Shown here in pieces: positions 14,533-21,695 of a DNA stretch of 23,196 bases. Below the pieces are notes generated by a model. It was not told the origin of the DNA. It searched no databases and saw only the letters and a list, made by a program, of their open reading frames with translations. How positions within the stretch are numbered: position 1 is the stretch's first letter; each line of letters begins with the position of its first letter. The translations under genes were made by a program, and so were the position numbers. Source of the DNA: Chloroflexota bacterium (lineage in GTDB: Bacteria > Chloroflexota > Dehalococcoidia > DSTF01 > RBG-16-68-14); contig JADFNZ010000004.1 in assembly GCA_022563135.1 (NCBI GenBank), positions 1-23,196 on the forward strand, given 5' to 3'.

Positions 14533-14730
14533 GTGCCAGTACCGAAGAAGAAGACCCCAAAGTCGCGCAAGGGCAAGCATCGGAGCCACCAGCACATGCG
14601 CACGGTGCCGCCCACCACCTGTCCCCAGTGCCACAGCGCCCGCCTCCCGCACCACGTCTGCTCCGCCTGCGGCTACTATAAGGGCCGCGAAGCCGTCATC
14701 GTGGGCGAGCCCGAGCTGCCGTCCGAATAG
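14533..14730 (+). CDS. rpmF: 50S ribosomal protein L32
   Basis: 65 residues from GTG 14533. The basic N-terminus PVPKKKTPKSRKGKHRSH is typical of L32, and the zinc-binding C4 form is present (CPQC about 34-37, CSAC about 48-51), so this is the zinc-containing version. It has an acidic tail slightly longer than the classical 56-60-residue protein. Directly downstream of the DUF177 gene, the standard order in bacteria; it lies at the head of the fatty-acid synthesis genes. Confidence 0.97.
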   Translation: MPVPKKKTPKSRKGKHRSHQHMRTVPPTTCPQCHSARLPHHVCSACGYYKGREAVIVGEPELPSE

Positions 14731-14760
14731 TCGCGGGCGCGAAGACTCGAGGACAGCTCA

Positions 14761-15705
14761 GTGGCTGAACAGCACGTCGCCTGGCTCTTCCCCGGCCAGG
14801 GCGCCCAGCAGGTGGGTATGGGCCGCGATCTGTTCAATGGCTGCGTCCCGGCCCGCACGATCTTCGAAACGGCGAACTCCACGCTCGGCTATCCACTGAG
14901 CGACCTCTGCTTCCAGGGCCCGCCCGAGCAGCTACAGGAGACCCAGCATGCTCAGCCGGCGATCTTCACCGTCAGCCTCGCCTGTTTAGAAGCGGCGCGA
15001 GATCTGGGCGGCCTGCCATCGACGCCGCCGGACTTCATCGCCGGCCATAGCCTCGGTGAGTTCACGGCGCTGGTCGCCGCGGGCGCCCTCGATTTCGAGG
15101 CCGGCCTTCGCCTCGTTGCGGAGCGAGGCCGGCTCATGCAGCAGGCGGCAAGCGCTCACGCCGGGGCGATGGCGGCTCTCCTCGGCCTCGATGAGGAGAG
15201 CGTGGCAGCCATCTGTGAGGAGACGGGCGCCGAGCTCTGCAACGTCAATGCGGCGAGCCAGATCGTCATCGGCGGCTCGCCGGAGAACGTGGAGGCGGCG
15301 ATGCGACTGGCGCTGGAGCGCGGCGCGCAGCGGGGCGTGCGCCTCAAGGTGAGCGGCGCGTTCCACACCACCCACATGGCGCAGGCCGCCGGCGAGCTGG
15401 CGCGGGCCGTGGGCGAGAGCCCGCTCCGCGACCCGCAGAGGCCGATCATCGCGAACACCACCGCCCAACCGCTCACCACCGCAGCGCAGCTACGCGAGGA
15501 GCTGGTACATCAACTCACGCGGCCGGTGCGCTGGCTGCAGACGATGCAGTACCTGCAGGCTCAGCACATCACGGCCGTGATCGAGTTTGGCCCCGGCCGC
15601 GTGCTGACCGGGCTCGCCCGTCGCATCGACCGTTCGCTCGCGACACGCAACGTCTCCGATCTCGCGGGCGCTCGCTCCGCGACGACCGCTCCTGCCCCAC
15701 CTTGA
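14761..15705 (+). CDS. fabD: Malonyl-CoA:ACP transacylase
   Basis: 314 residues from GTG 14761 (GAGGA 6 bases upstream). Moves malonyl from CoA to acyl carrier protein for fatty-acid elongation. Motifs: PGQGAQQVGMG (11-21) oxyanion loop, nucleophile Ser97 in GHSLGE, Arg122 in ERGRLMQ that binds the malonyl carboxylate, and His202 in GAFHTTHM. All catalytic residues are present and the length is normal. Its partner AcpP is encoded 1.2 kb downstream in the same operon. plsX and fabH, often located between rpmF and fabD, are not here. Confidence 0.97.
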   Translation: MAEQHVAWLFPGQGAQQVGMGRDLFNGCVPARTIFETANSTLGYPLSDLCFQGPPEQLQETQHAQPAIFTVSLACLEAARDLGGLPSTPPDFIAGHSLGEFTALVAAGALDFEAGLRLVAERGRLMQQAASAHAGAMAALLGLDEESVAAICEETGAELCNVNAASQIVIGGSPENVEAAMRLALERGAQRGVRLKVSGAFHTTHMAQAAGELARAVGESPLRDPQRPIIANTTAQPLTTAAQLREELVHQLTRPVRWLQTMQYLQAQHITAVIEFGPGRVLTGLARRIDRSLATRNVSDLAGARSATTAPAPP

Positions 15706-15740
15706 CCGCCGCCGCCACGGCGGGCAATCATGCAGACGAC

Positions 15741-16490
15741 ATGCTGGACTTACACGGCAAGGTAGCGCTGATCACAGGTGGCTCTCGCGGCATCGGCCGG
15801 GCGATCGCTCTCGCGCTCGCGGAGCAGGGCGCGCAGATCGCGGTGAACTACGCCTCGAACGCGCGCGCGGCTGACGAGGCCGTCCAGCAGATCACGGACT
15901 GCGGCGGCCAAGCTATCGCGATCCAGGGGGACGTGGCGAACGCTGAGGACGCGAAGCGTCTCGTGCAGGAGACGGTCGCCGCCTTCGACGCGATCCACAT
16001 CCTGGTGAACAACGCCGGCCTAACCCGCGATAACCTCATACTGCGCATGTCTGAGGAGGCCTGGGACCGGGTCCTGGCCGTGAACCTGCGCGGGGCGTTT
16101 CTCTGCACCAAGGCGGCCCTTCGGCCCATGATCCGCCAGCGTTGGGGCCGCATCATCAACATCGCGAGCGTCGCTGGCGTCATCGGCAACGCAGGGCAGG
16201 CGAACTACGCGGCGGCAAAGGCCGGACTGATCGGCTTTACCAAGTCCGTCGCCAAGGAGGTCGCCTCGCGCAGCATCACGGCGAACGCGATCGCGCCCGG
16301 CCTCGTGCGCACGGAGATGACCACGGGCCTGACGGAACAGCAAGAGCAGGCCGTCTTACAGCTCGTACCGTTGGGACGGGCGGCCACGCCGGAGGAGATA
16401 GCGCCGGCGGCCGTCTTCCTCGCCTCCGAAGAAGCGGCCTACGTCACCGGCCACGTCCTGGCCGTGGACGGCGGATTGGTGATGCACTAA
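15741..16490 (+). CDS. fabG: 3-oxoacyl-[ACP] reductase
   Basis: 249 residues from ATG 15741. NADPH-dependent reduction of 3-oxoacyl-ACP. Classical SDR motifs: GGSRGIGR (13-20) dinucleotide loop, NNAG, serine in NIASVAG, and the Tyr/Lys pair of YAAAK, plus PGLVRTEM and a C-terminal DGG as usual in FabG. The frame also allows a TTG start at 15702, overlapping the fabD stop (TTGA) and adding 13 residues; ATG is preferred because homology starts there, though its ribosome binding site is weak and coupling from fabD could make TTG real. The nusB start overlaps its stop by one base. Confidence 0.94.
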   Translation: MLDLHGKVALITGGSRGIGRAIALALAEQGAQIAVNYASNARAADEAVQQITDCGGQAIAIQGDVANAEDAKRLVQETVAAFDAIHILVNNAGLTRDNLILRMSEEAWDRVLAVNLRGAFLCTKAALRPMIRQRWGRIINIASVAGVIGNAGQANYAAAKAGLIGFTKSVAKEVASRSITANAIAPGLVRTEMTTGLTEQQEQAVLQLVPLGRAATPEEIAPAAVFLASEEAAYVTGHVLAVDGGLVMH

Positions 16491-16936
16491 TGGCGGCGAG
16501 AGGGCGCCGGCGAGGGCGCATCGCCGTGTTTCAGGCGCTGTACGAGGCGGACACCTCCCGCCATGCGCCGCTGGCTGCGTTCCGGCGGATCTGCGGCGAA
16601 GGGCGGCTGCCCGATGAAACGGCGACCTTCGCGCGGGACTTGATCGAGAGTGTGCTCAGGCAGCAAGATGAGATCGACGGCATGATCACAGAGCATGCGC
16701 CAGCGTGGCCCGTGGCGCAGCTCTCGCCGGTAGATAGGAACATCCTGCGGCTTGCAATCTGCGAGATGCTACGTGATAATGGGGCGCCGGTGAGCGTCAT
16801 TATCAACGAAGCCGTGGAACTCGCCAAGGGGTACGGCAGCGACAAGTCAGCCAAGTTCGTGAATGGTGTACTAGGCTCCGTGGCTCGCCAACGCGACGAG
16901 CTCCTCACGGATCAGCCGACAACGAAAAGGGGATGA
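16490..16936 (+). CDS. nusB: Transcription antitermination protein NusB
   Basis: 148 residues. Binds boxA RNA with NusE (S10) in rRNA antitermination. All-helical family pattern: [16 protein letters not shown] near the N-terminus, [69 protein letters not shown] 16490 is fused to the fabG stop (TAATG). The position between fabG and acpP is unusual, since nusB normally lies with ribH or accC genes; the tight coupling indicates genuine co-expression with fatty-acid synthesis genes. Confidence 0.95.
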   Translation: MAARGRRRGRIAVFQALYEADTSRHAPLAAFRRICGEGRLPDETATFARDLIESVLRQQDEIDGMITEHAPAWPVAQLSPVDRNILRLAICEMLRDNGAPVSVIINEAVELAKGYGSDKSAKFVNGVLGSVARQRDELLTDQPTTKRG

Positions 16937-16940
16937 ACAC

Positions 16941-17207
16941 GTGGCAGTAGTCTTTGAGCGGATGCGCAAGCTCATCGTCGAACAGCTCGGCGTGGAAGAA
17001 GAGCAGGTGGTGCCCAGCGCCTCATTTATCGATGACCTGAACGCCGACTCCCTGGACCTGGTGGAGCTGATCATGTCCATGGAGGAGGAGTTCAGCAAAG
17101 ATGGCAGGTCACTCGAGATCTCCGACGAGGATGCGGAAAAGATCGTGACCGTGCAGGACGCTGTCGACTACCTGAAGGACTTGGGCGTCGAGGACGACGA
17201 AGGCTAA
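16941..17207 (+). CDS. acpP: Acyl carrier protein
   Basis: 88 residues from GTG 16941 with AAGGGGA upstream. Carries acyl chains on 4'-phosphopantetheine at Ser37 in [10 protein letters not shown], the standard DSL motif. Strongly acidic, four-helix ACP pattern with an eight-residue acidic extension (EDDEG end). Last gene of the fab operon before a hairpin; rnc, which usually follows acpP, is not here. Confidence 0.96.
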   Translation: MAVVFERMRKLIVEQLGVEEEQVVPSASFIDDLNADSLDLVELIMSMEEEFSKDGRSLEISDEDAEKIVTVQDAVDYLKDLGVEDDEG

Positions 17208-17228
17208 GCCCCGGCTCATCTCTGCTGC

Positions 17229-17264
17229 GACGCCGCTTACGGCCGTGTGGCCGGGCGCGGCGTT
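17229..17264 (+). terminator. GC-rich hairpin after acpP, possible terminator
   Basis: ACGCCGC (17230-17236) pairs with GCGGCGT (17257-17263), with an inner GGCC/GGCC (17241-17244, 17249-17252). Only two T follow, so if it terminates it does so without a U-tract. Confidence 0.4.
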
Positions 17265-17265
17265 C

Positions 17266-17274
17266 TGCTATCGT
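17266..17274 (+). promoter_or_regulatory. Extended -10 promoter, leaderless tatA
   Basis: TG-C-TATCGT (TG at 17266-17267, hexamer 17269-17274) ends 6 bases before the tatA ATG at 17281, which would put the transcription start on the A of the ATG. No Shine-Dalgarno precedes the ATG, in agreement. Confidence 0.5.
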
Positions 17275-17280
17275 TAGGCT

Positions 17281-17637
17281 ATGGAATTCCTCGGCGTTGG
17301 CCCTCTGGAACTGCTCGTCATCCTTGTCCTCATCCTGATCGTTGTGGGCCCTGCCCGCCTGCCTGAGATGGCGGCCCGGCTCGCCCGCCTTCTCCGCACG
17401 GCCCGGAAGTATGCCGCCACCGTGACGAAGGAGTTCAACGAGACGATGCGCGACCTGGAAAAAGAATACGACGACATGCAGGGTGAGTGGAAAGAGATCG
17501 GCCAGGGGCTGGACGAGGACGTGCGCGCGATCGGCTCCGAGCTGGAGGCGGCGACGCAGGACGCGCGCGAGGCCGCGGAGCAGGCGACGAAAGCGGTGAA
17601 CGAGGAGCCGTCCAAGCCGGCGGTTCCGCCCTCGTAG
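17281..17637 (+). CDS. tatA: Sec-independent protein translocase TatA/TatB
   Basis: 118 residues. One N-terminal membrane helix (about 7-24) with the preceding G-P-x-E (GPLELL), the hinge VVGPARLPEM, an amphipathic helix (about 28-50) and a long acidic coiled/unstructured tail. The G-P-x-R-L-P-E hinge is closer to TatB, the length too; with tatC 12 bases downstream and no second tatA here, it may be TatB or a dual-function TatA. Together with TatC it exports folded proteins with twin-arginine signal peptides. Confidence 0.85.
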   Translation: MEFLGVGPLELLVILVLILIVVGPARLPEMAARLARLLRTARKYAATVTKEFNETMRDLEKEYDDMQGEWKEIGQGLDEDVRAIGSELEAATQDAREAAEQATKAVNEEPSKPAVPPS

Positions 17638-17649
17638 CGCAGGCGAGCC

Positions 17650-18450
17650 ATGGCCGTCCAGCCACCGGTCCAAGCGCCACCCGGCCAACCGCCACCGGAA
17701 CCTCCCCCCCGGCAAGAGCCAGAACCAAAGACGCTCACCATCCTGGAGCACCTGCGGGAGCTCCGCTACCGCGTGATGGTGGTGGGCGGCGCGCTCATCG
17801 TCGGCGTGCTCGCCTCCATCTGGCCTCTCTCCGGCTGGTTCATCGACTTCCTCGCAGCGCCCGCGGAGGACCGAGTCGAGAACTTCGAGCTGATCTTCAC
17901 CGAGCCGCTGGAGTACTGGACGTCGATTTTCCGCGTCTCTCTGCTCCTGGGCGTGTCGTTCGCCATGCCCGTGATCATCTACCAGACGCTCGCGTTCGTC
18001 AGCCCAGCGCTCACCGGCCGCGAGAGGCGCTGGCTGTATCCCATCGTCCTGGGGGCTTCGTTTGCCTTCCTAGCCGGCGCCGCTTTCGCCTACTACGTCG
18101 AGCTGCCGCCTGCCTTGAACTTCCTACTCGACTCCGGCGACCGGGCGCGGCCGTTGATTCGCATCCGCAGCTACGTCGACTTCGCGACGCGGCTCATCTT
18201 CGTCACCGGCGTCGTCTTCGAGCTTCCTCTCGTCGTGATGGGGCTGGCGAAACTGGGACTGGTCACCTCGCGCAAGCTGCTGGGTTGGTGGCGCTACTCA
18301 ATCGTCGTCGCCTTCGTCGCCGCGGCGGTCGTCACACCGTCGCTCGACCCGATCACCCAGTCGCTAGTGGCCGGCCCGATGATCGTCCTTTATTTCCTCG
18401 GCATCGCGCTCGCCAAGCTCGTCGAAGGCAACCCGCTCGTCAGGCGCTGA
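17650..18450 (+). CDS. tatC: Sec-independent protein translocase TatC
   Basis: 266 residues. Receptor core of the Tat translocon. A Pro-rich cytoplasmic N-terminus (1-30) is followed by the HLRELRYR motif before TM1, then six membrane segments. Family landmarks: TEPLEYW, FAMPVIIYQTLAFVSPALTGRERRW, the ASFAFLAGAAFAYY segment and FELPLVV, which holds the conserved buried glutamate. No lesion. Co-transcribed with tatA; a new promoter follows 21 bases after the stop. Confidence 0.95.
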   Translation: MAVQPPVQAPPGQPPPEPPPRQEPEPKTLTILEHLRELRYRVMVVGGALIVGVLASIWPLSGWFIDFLAAPAEDRVENFELIFTEPLEYWTSIFRVSLLLGVSFAMPVIIYQTLAFVSPALTGRERRWLYPIVLGASFAFLAGAAFAYYVELPPALNFLLDSGDRARPLIRIRSYVDFATRLIFVTGVVFELPLVVMGLAKLGLVTSRKLLGWWRYSIVVAFVAAAVVTPSLDPITQSLVAGPMIVLYFLGIALAKLVEGNPLVRR

Positions 18451-18470
18451 ACGGCCGGTCTTACCCGAAA

Positions 18471-18500
18471 TTGATCGTAGCTCACGAGCCGTGCTACCAT
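18471..18500 (+). promoter_or_regulatory. Promoter of the half-TauE pair
   Basis: TTGATC (18471-18476), 18 bases, TACCAT (18495-18500); predicted start near 18507. It excludes the TTG at 18471 as a start codon of the next gene and points to a start downstream of GAGGT (18517-18521). Confidence 0.5.
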
Positions 18501-18527
18501 CGCAGCAAATCCCACCGAGGTATTCAC

Positions 18528-18887
18528 CTGAACGCACGACCAGAAAGACCCGTTTTCACCGGCCTCCTCGGTGGCTTCTTCAGCGGGCTCACCGGCGTGG
18601 GAGGCGGAGCGGTGATGGTACCGCTCCTGACAGGGCTGCTCAGGCTGCCCCAGCACATCGCCCACGGGACCTCCCTCGCGATCGTCCTCTTCGTCGCCAG
18701 CGCGGGGCTCCTCGGCTACTGGCTCACCGGCAACGTCGACTGGAGCCTGGCGTTCTGGATCGGACTTGGTAGCGTAGGCGGTGTGTACATCGGCGCGAAC
18801 GCGATGAGCAGGATTTCACCGCGCTCGTTGCGGCTCATCTTCGGCGTTTTTCTACTGTCAGTCGGCGTTCGCATGTTTATCGTCTAA
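18528..18887 (+). CDS. TauE/SafE half-transporter, first half
   Basis: About 119 residues, about four membrane segments. TauE/SafE (formerly DUF81) proteins export sulfur-containing or organic anions as single chains of 7-8 segments made of two similar halves. Here only one half is present, with the half-signature GGFFSGLTGVGGGAVMVPLL. No ATG or GTG is available in frame near the homology start: the best choice is CTG 18528, 6 bases after GAGGT; ATT 18522 or a longer TTG frame from 18471 are alternatives. The second half follows 5 bases downstream as a separate gene, so the two probably form a heterodimer. Confidence 0.8.
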   Translation: MNARPERPVFTGLLGGFFSGLTGVGGGAVMVPLLTGLLRLPQHIAHGTSLAIVLFVASAGLLGYWLTGNVDWSLAFWIGLGSVGGVYIGANAMSRISPRSLRLIFGVFLLSVGVRMFIV

Positions 18888-18892
18888 AGGAC

Positions 18893-19294
18893 GTGGGAGA
18901 CATCATCGTTGCGCTCGTTATCGGCTTTGTGGGCGGTTTCGCCGGCGGGCTCCTCGGCATCGGCGGCGGCGCGATCTACGTCCCCGCCTTGGTCTTGGTC
19001 ATGGACGAGCAGCAACAGCTCGCTCAGGGCGTGTCGCTGGCGGCGATCATCGCGACGGCCGCCGTCGGCAGCCTCACCCACATGCGACGGGGCAACGTCC
19101 ACGGGCCAACGGTGCTCTGGGTGGCGCCCGTGGCCGCAGCCGCCGCCTTCGGCGCCGCGTTCCTGGCGGACGCCTTGGACGCCGCCGTGCTGCGCCGGAT
19201 CTTCGCCGTCGTCGTCGTCTACTTCGCGCTCACCATGATCGTGGGAGCCCTCCGGAGCGAGAAGACACCGGTAGAGGAGGCGGAACAGAGTTAG
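18893..19294 (+). CDS. TauE/SafE half-transporter, second half
   Basis: 133 residues from GTG 18893 (AAAGGA just upstream), about four membrane segments plus a short charged tail. GGFAGGLLGIGGGAIYVPAL repeats the GGG-x3-VP signature of the first gene, with the SLAAIIATAAVGSLTH segment typical of the family. The neighbouring gene has the same topology, so the pair looks like a split or unfused TauE. A frameshift of one ancestral gene is unlikely because each half has its own N-terminal signature and start. Substrate unknown; anion (sulfite/sulfonate/carboxylate) export is the family expectation. Confidence 0.85.
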   Translation: MGDIIVALVIGFVGGFAGGLLGIGGGAIYVPALVLVMDEQQQLAQGVSLAAIIATAAVGSLTHMRRGNVHGPTVLWVAPVAAAAAFGAAFLADALDAAVLRRIFAVVVVYFALTMIVGALRSEKTPVEEAEQS

Positions 19295-19295
19295 C

Positions 19296-19910
19296 ATGGA
19301 CGAACAAGCCATCGCATTGCGCGACTTGAGCGATCAGATCGCCGCCTGCCCAAAGTGCAGCCTGGCGAAGACCCGCACGCACGCCGTCCCCGGGGAGGGC
19401 GACCCGAACGCGCAGATCGTCTTCATCGGCGAAGGGCCGGGCTACCATGAAGACCAGCAGGCGCGGCCGTTCGTCGGTCCGGCGGGCAAGTTCCTGGACG
19501 AGCTGCTTGCCTCGATCAAGCTGCGGCGACAGGACGTCTACATCTGCAACGTGATCAAGTGCCGCCCGCCGGGCAACCGCGACCCGCTCCCGGGCGAGAT
19601 CGAAGCCTGCGGCCCGTGGCTGGAGCAGCAGCTCGAGGTCATCAAGCCGCGCCTCATCGTCACGCTGGGACGGTTCTCGATGACCCGCTACTTCCCCGGC
19701 CAGGCGATCGGCCGCATCCACGGCCAGGCGCGGCGGTTCGACAACGTCACGGTTGTGCCGATGTACCACCCGGCCGCCGCGTTGCACCAGGCCAGCCTTC
19801 GTGGCACCATCCAAGAGGACTTCCTGAAGCTCCCCGCTATACTTGAAACGGCGCTAAAGGAAGAAGCGAAGCCGGCGGAACCCGAAGTCAAACAGATGCA
19901 GCTCCTGTGA
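19296..19910 (+). CDS. Uracil-DNA glycosylase, family 4 (Fe-S)
   Basis: 204 residues. Removes uracil from DNA to start base excision repair. Motif A GEGPG (45-49), C-terminal loop MYHPAAALH, and four cysteines in the family 4 arrangement for a [4Fe-4S] cluster: Cys18 and Cys21 (CPKC), Cys89 (KCRPPGNRDP), Cys105. Length and order are normal, with a short acidic tail. ATG is 1 base after the TauE stop and the stop is 6 bases before RNase J, so it is embedded in this operon. Confidence 0.94.
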   Translation: MDEQAIALRDLSDQIAACPKCSLAKTRTHAVPGEGDPNAQIVFIGEGPGYHEDQQARPFVGPAGKFLDELLASIKLRRQDVYICNVIKCRPPGNRDPLPGEIEACGPWLEQQLEVIKPRLIVTLGRFSMTRYFPGQAIGRIHGQARRFDNVTVVPMYHPAAALHQASLRGTIQEDFLKLPAILETALKEEAKPAEPEVKQMQLL

Positions 19911-19916
19911 GGCGCT

Positions 19917-21572
19917 ATGGCCCGTAAGAAACTCCGCGTCATTCCCCTGGGCGGTCTCGGCGAGATCGGCAAGAACATGATGCTCCTCGAGTACGGCGAC
20001 GCGATGATCGCGATCGACGCCGGCCTCATGTTCCCTGAAGAGGAGATGCTGGGCATCGACCTCGTTATCCCGAACATGGAGTACGTGCTGAACAGCCGGA
20101 AGCGCCTGCTGGCGATCTTTCTCACCCACGGCCACGAGGACCACATCGGCGCGCTGCCCTACATCCTCCACCAAGTGCAGGCGCCCATCTACTGCACGCC
20201 GCTGACGAAGGGGCTGATCACCGTCAAGCTCAAGGAAGCCGGCATGCTCAAGCGGAGCGACATCCGCCTGCTCATGCCGGGCGAGACGGCCCAGGAAGGG
20301 CCGTTCCAGGTAGAGCCCTTCACCGTGGCGCACAGCATTCCAGACGCCACCGGGCTCGCGATTCGCACGCCCGTCGGCCTCGTCATCCACACCGGCGACT
20401 TCAAGCTGGACCACACACCAGTGATGGACCAATCGACAGACCTCACCCGCCTCGCCGCAGCGGGCAGCGAAGGCGTCCTGCTGCTCCTCGCCGACTCCAC
20501 CTATGCCGAAGTGCCGGGCTACACGCCGTCCGAGCAGGTCGTGGGCGAGTCGCTGAAACACATTATGTCTAGCGCATCCGGCCGCGTCATCGTCACCACC
20601 TTCGCCTCGCTCATCGCCCGCGTCCAGCAGGTGATCGACGCCGCGGTCGAGAACGACCGCCGCGTGTTCGTCACCGGCCGCAGCATGCTGGACAACACGA
20701 AGATGGCGACAGAGATGGGCTATCTCCACGCGCCCAGGGGCACGATGGTGGGCGTGCGCGAGCTGGAAAGCATCCCGCACGAGAAGCTGGCGGTGATTAC
20801 TACCGGCAGCCAGGGTGAGCCGACCTCCGCCCTCACTCGCATGGCGAACCGGGACCATCAGCACATCACGATCGTTCCCGGCGACACCGTGATCCTCTCC
20901 GCGAGCGCCGTTCCCGGCAACGAATCGCTCGTCTACCGCACCGTCGATAACCTCTTCCGCCTGGGCGCCCGCGTGCTCTACAACCGCATCGCCAACGTGC
21001 ACGTGCGCGGGCACGCGGCGCAGGAGGAGCTCAAGATCGTCCACTCGCTCGTGCGGCCGCGCTACTTCGTCCCGATCCACGGCGAGTACCGCCACATGAT
21101 GCTCCACGCGGACCTCGCCCATTCGCTCGGTCAGCCAAAAGAGAACATCTTCGTCCTGAGCGACGGCGACGTGCTGGAGCTGGACCAGAAGTCCGCCCGC
21201 GTGGTGGGCCAGATCCCCGCGGACTACGTCTACGTCGACGGCCTCGGCGTGGGCGACATCGACCACCTGATCCTACGCGACCGCCATCACCTGGCAACGG
21301 ACGGCATGGTGGTGATCATCCTTGCGATCGAGAAGAAGAGCGGCCGTCTCGTCGGCGAGCCTGAAGTGCTCTCGCGCGGCTTCGTCGATATCGAGGAGTC
21401 CGAGGACCTGCTCCGGCGCACAGGGGAGATGGTGACCGCCGCGCTGGAAGGCGCAGACCACATCGCGGAGTGGGGCGTGGTGAACACGAAGGTGAAGGAC
21501 ACCGTCGCCCGCTTCCTTTACGACGAAACCCACCGCCGACCGATGATCCTGCCCGTTAGCATAGAGGTGTAA
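19917..21572 (+). CDS. rnj: Ribonuclease J
   Basis: 551 residues, the usual length. Metallo-beta-lactamase/beta-CASP ribonuclease with endo- and 5'-3' exonuclease activity in mRNA decay and rRNA processing. Motif 2 THGHEDHIGALP gives His71, His73, Asp75 and His76; further motifs are HSIPDATGLAI, HTGDFKLD, the beta-CASP region around TGRSMLDN and TTGSQGEPTSALTRM, and HVRGHAAQEE and PIHGEYRHM toward the C-terminal domain. GAGG precedes the ATG by 5 bases. Downstream lies a 123-base gap and ftsK. Confidence 0.97.
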   Translation: MARKKLRVIPLGGLGEIGKNMMLLEYGDAMIAIDAGLMFPEEEMLGIDLVIPNMEYVLNSRKRLLAIFLTHGHEDHIGALPYILHQVQAPIYCTPLTKGLITVKLKEAGMLKRSDIRLLMPGETAQEGPFQVEPFTVAHSIPDATGLAIRTPVGLVIHTGDFKLDHTPVMDQSTDLTRLAAAGSEGVLLLLADSTYAEVPGYTPSEQVVGESLKHIMSSASGRVIVTTFASLIARVQQVIDAAVENDRRVFVTGRSMLDNTKMATEMGYLHAPRGTMVGVRELESIPHEKLAVITTGSQGEPTSALTRMANRDHQHITIVPGDTVILSASAVPGNESLVYRTVDNLFRLGARVLYNRIANVHVRGHAAQEELKIVHSLVRPRYFVPIHGEYRHMMLHADLAHSLGQPKENIFVLSDGDVLELDQKSARVVGQIPADYVYVDGLGVGDIDHLILRDRHHLATDGMVVIILAIEKKSGRLVGEPEVLSRGFVDIEESEDLLRRTGEMVTAALEGADHIAEWGVVNTKVKDTVARFLYDETHRRPMILPVSIEV

Positions 21573-21636
21573 GCAGCGCCAGAACTGCTCACCTGCCTAC
21601 ACACCATCTCCTACCCTAGCCGCACTGGCGTTCTGC

Positions 21637-21645
21637 TGCTATACT
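21637..21645 (+). promoter_or_regulatory. Extended -10 promoter of ftsK
   Basis: TG-C-TATACT (TG at 21637-21638, hexamer 21640-21645) gives a predicted start near 21652 and a leader of about 44 bases with GGGAGA before GTG 21696. No -35 at 17-18 bases, as expected for an extended -10. Confidence 0.55.
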
Positions 21646-21695
21646 ATGTCACGTAGCTCGGCAGGCAGGCGGGGGCCGCCCCGAGCAGGGAGACC

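Noticed and set aside
16142..16489. N-terminal extension of the nusB frame into fabG
   Set aside because: Out-of-frame low-complexity Arg/Gly text over fabG; NusB homology starts at ATG 16490.
17487..18470. Long frame leading into the first TauE half
   Set aside because: It is the wrong frame over tatA and tatC, with Arg/Ala-rich text; a promoter between tatC and the TauE start supports a separate gene.
19854..21266. 470-residue minus-strand frame opposite RNase J
   Set aside because: Antisense shadow; RNase J motifs are complete on the plus strand.
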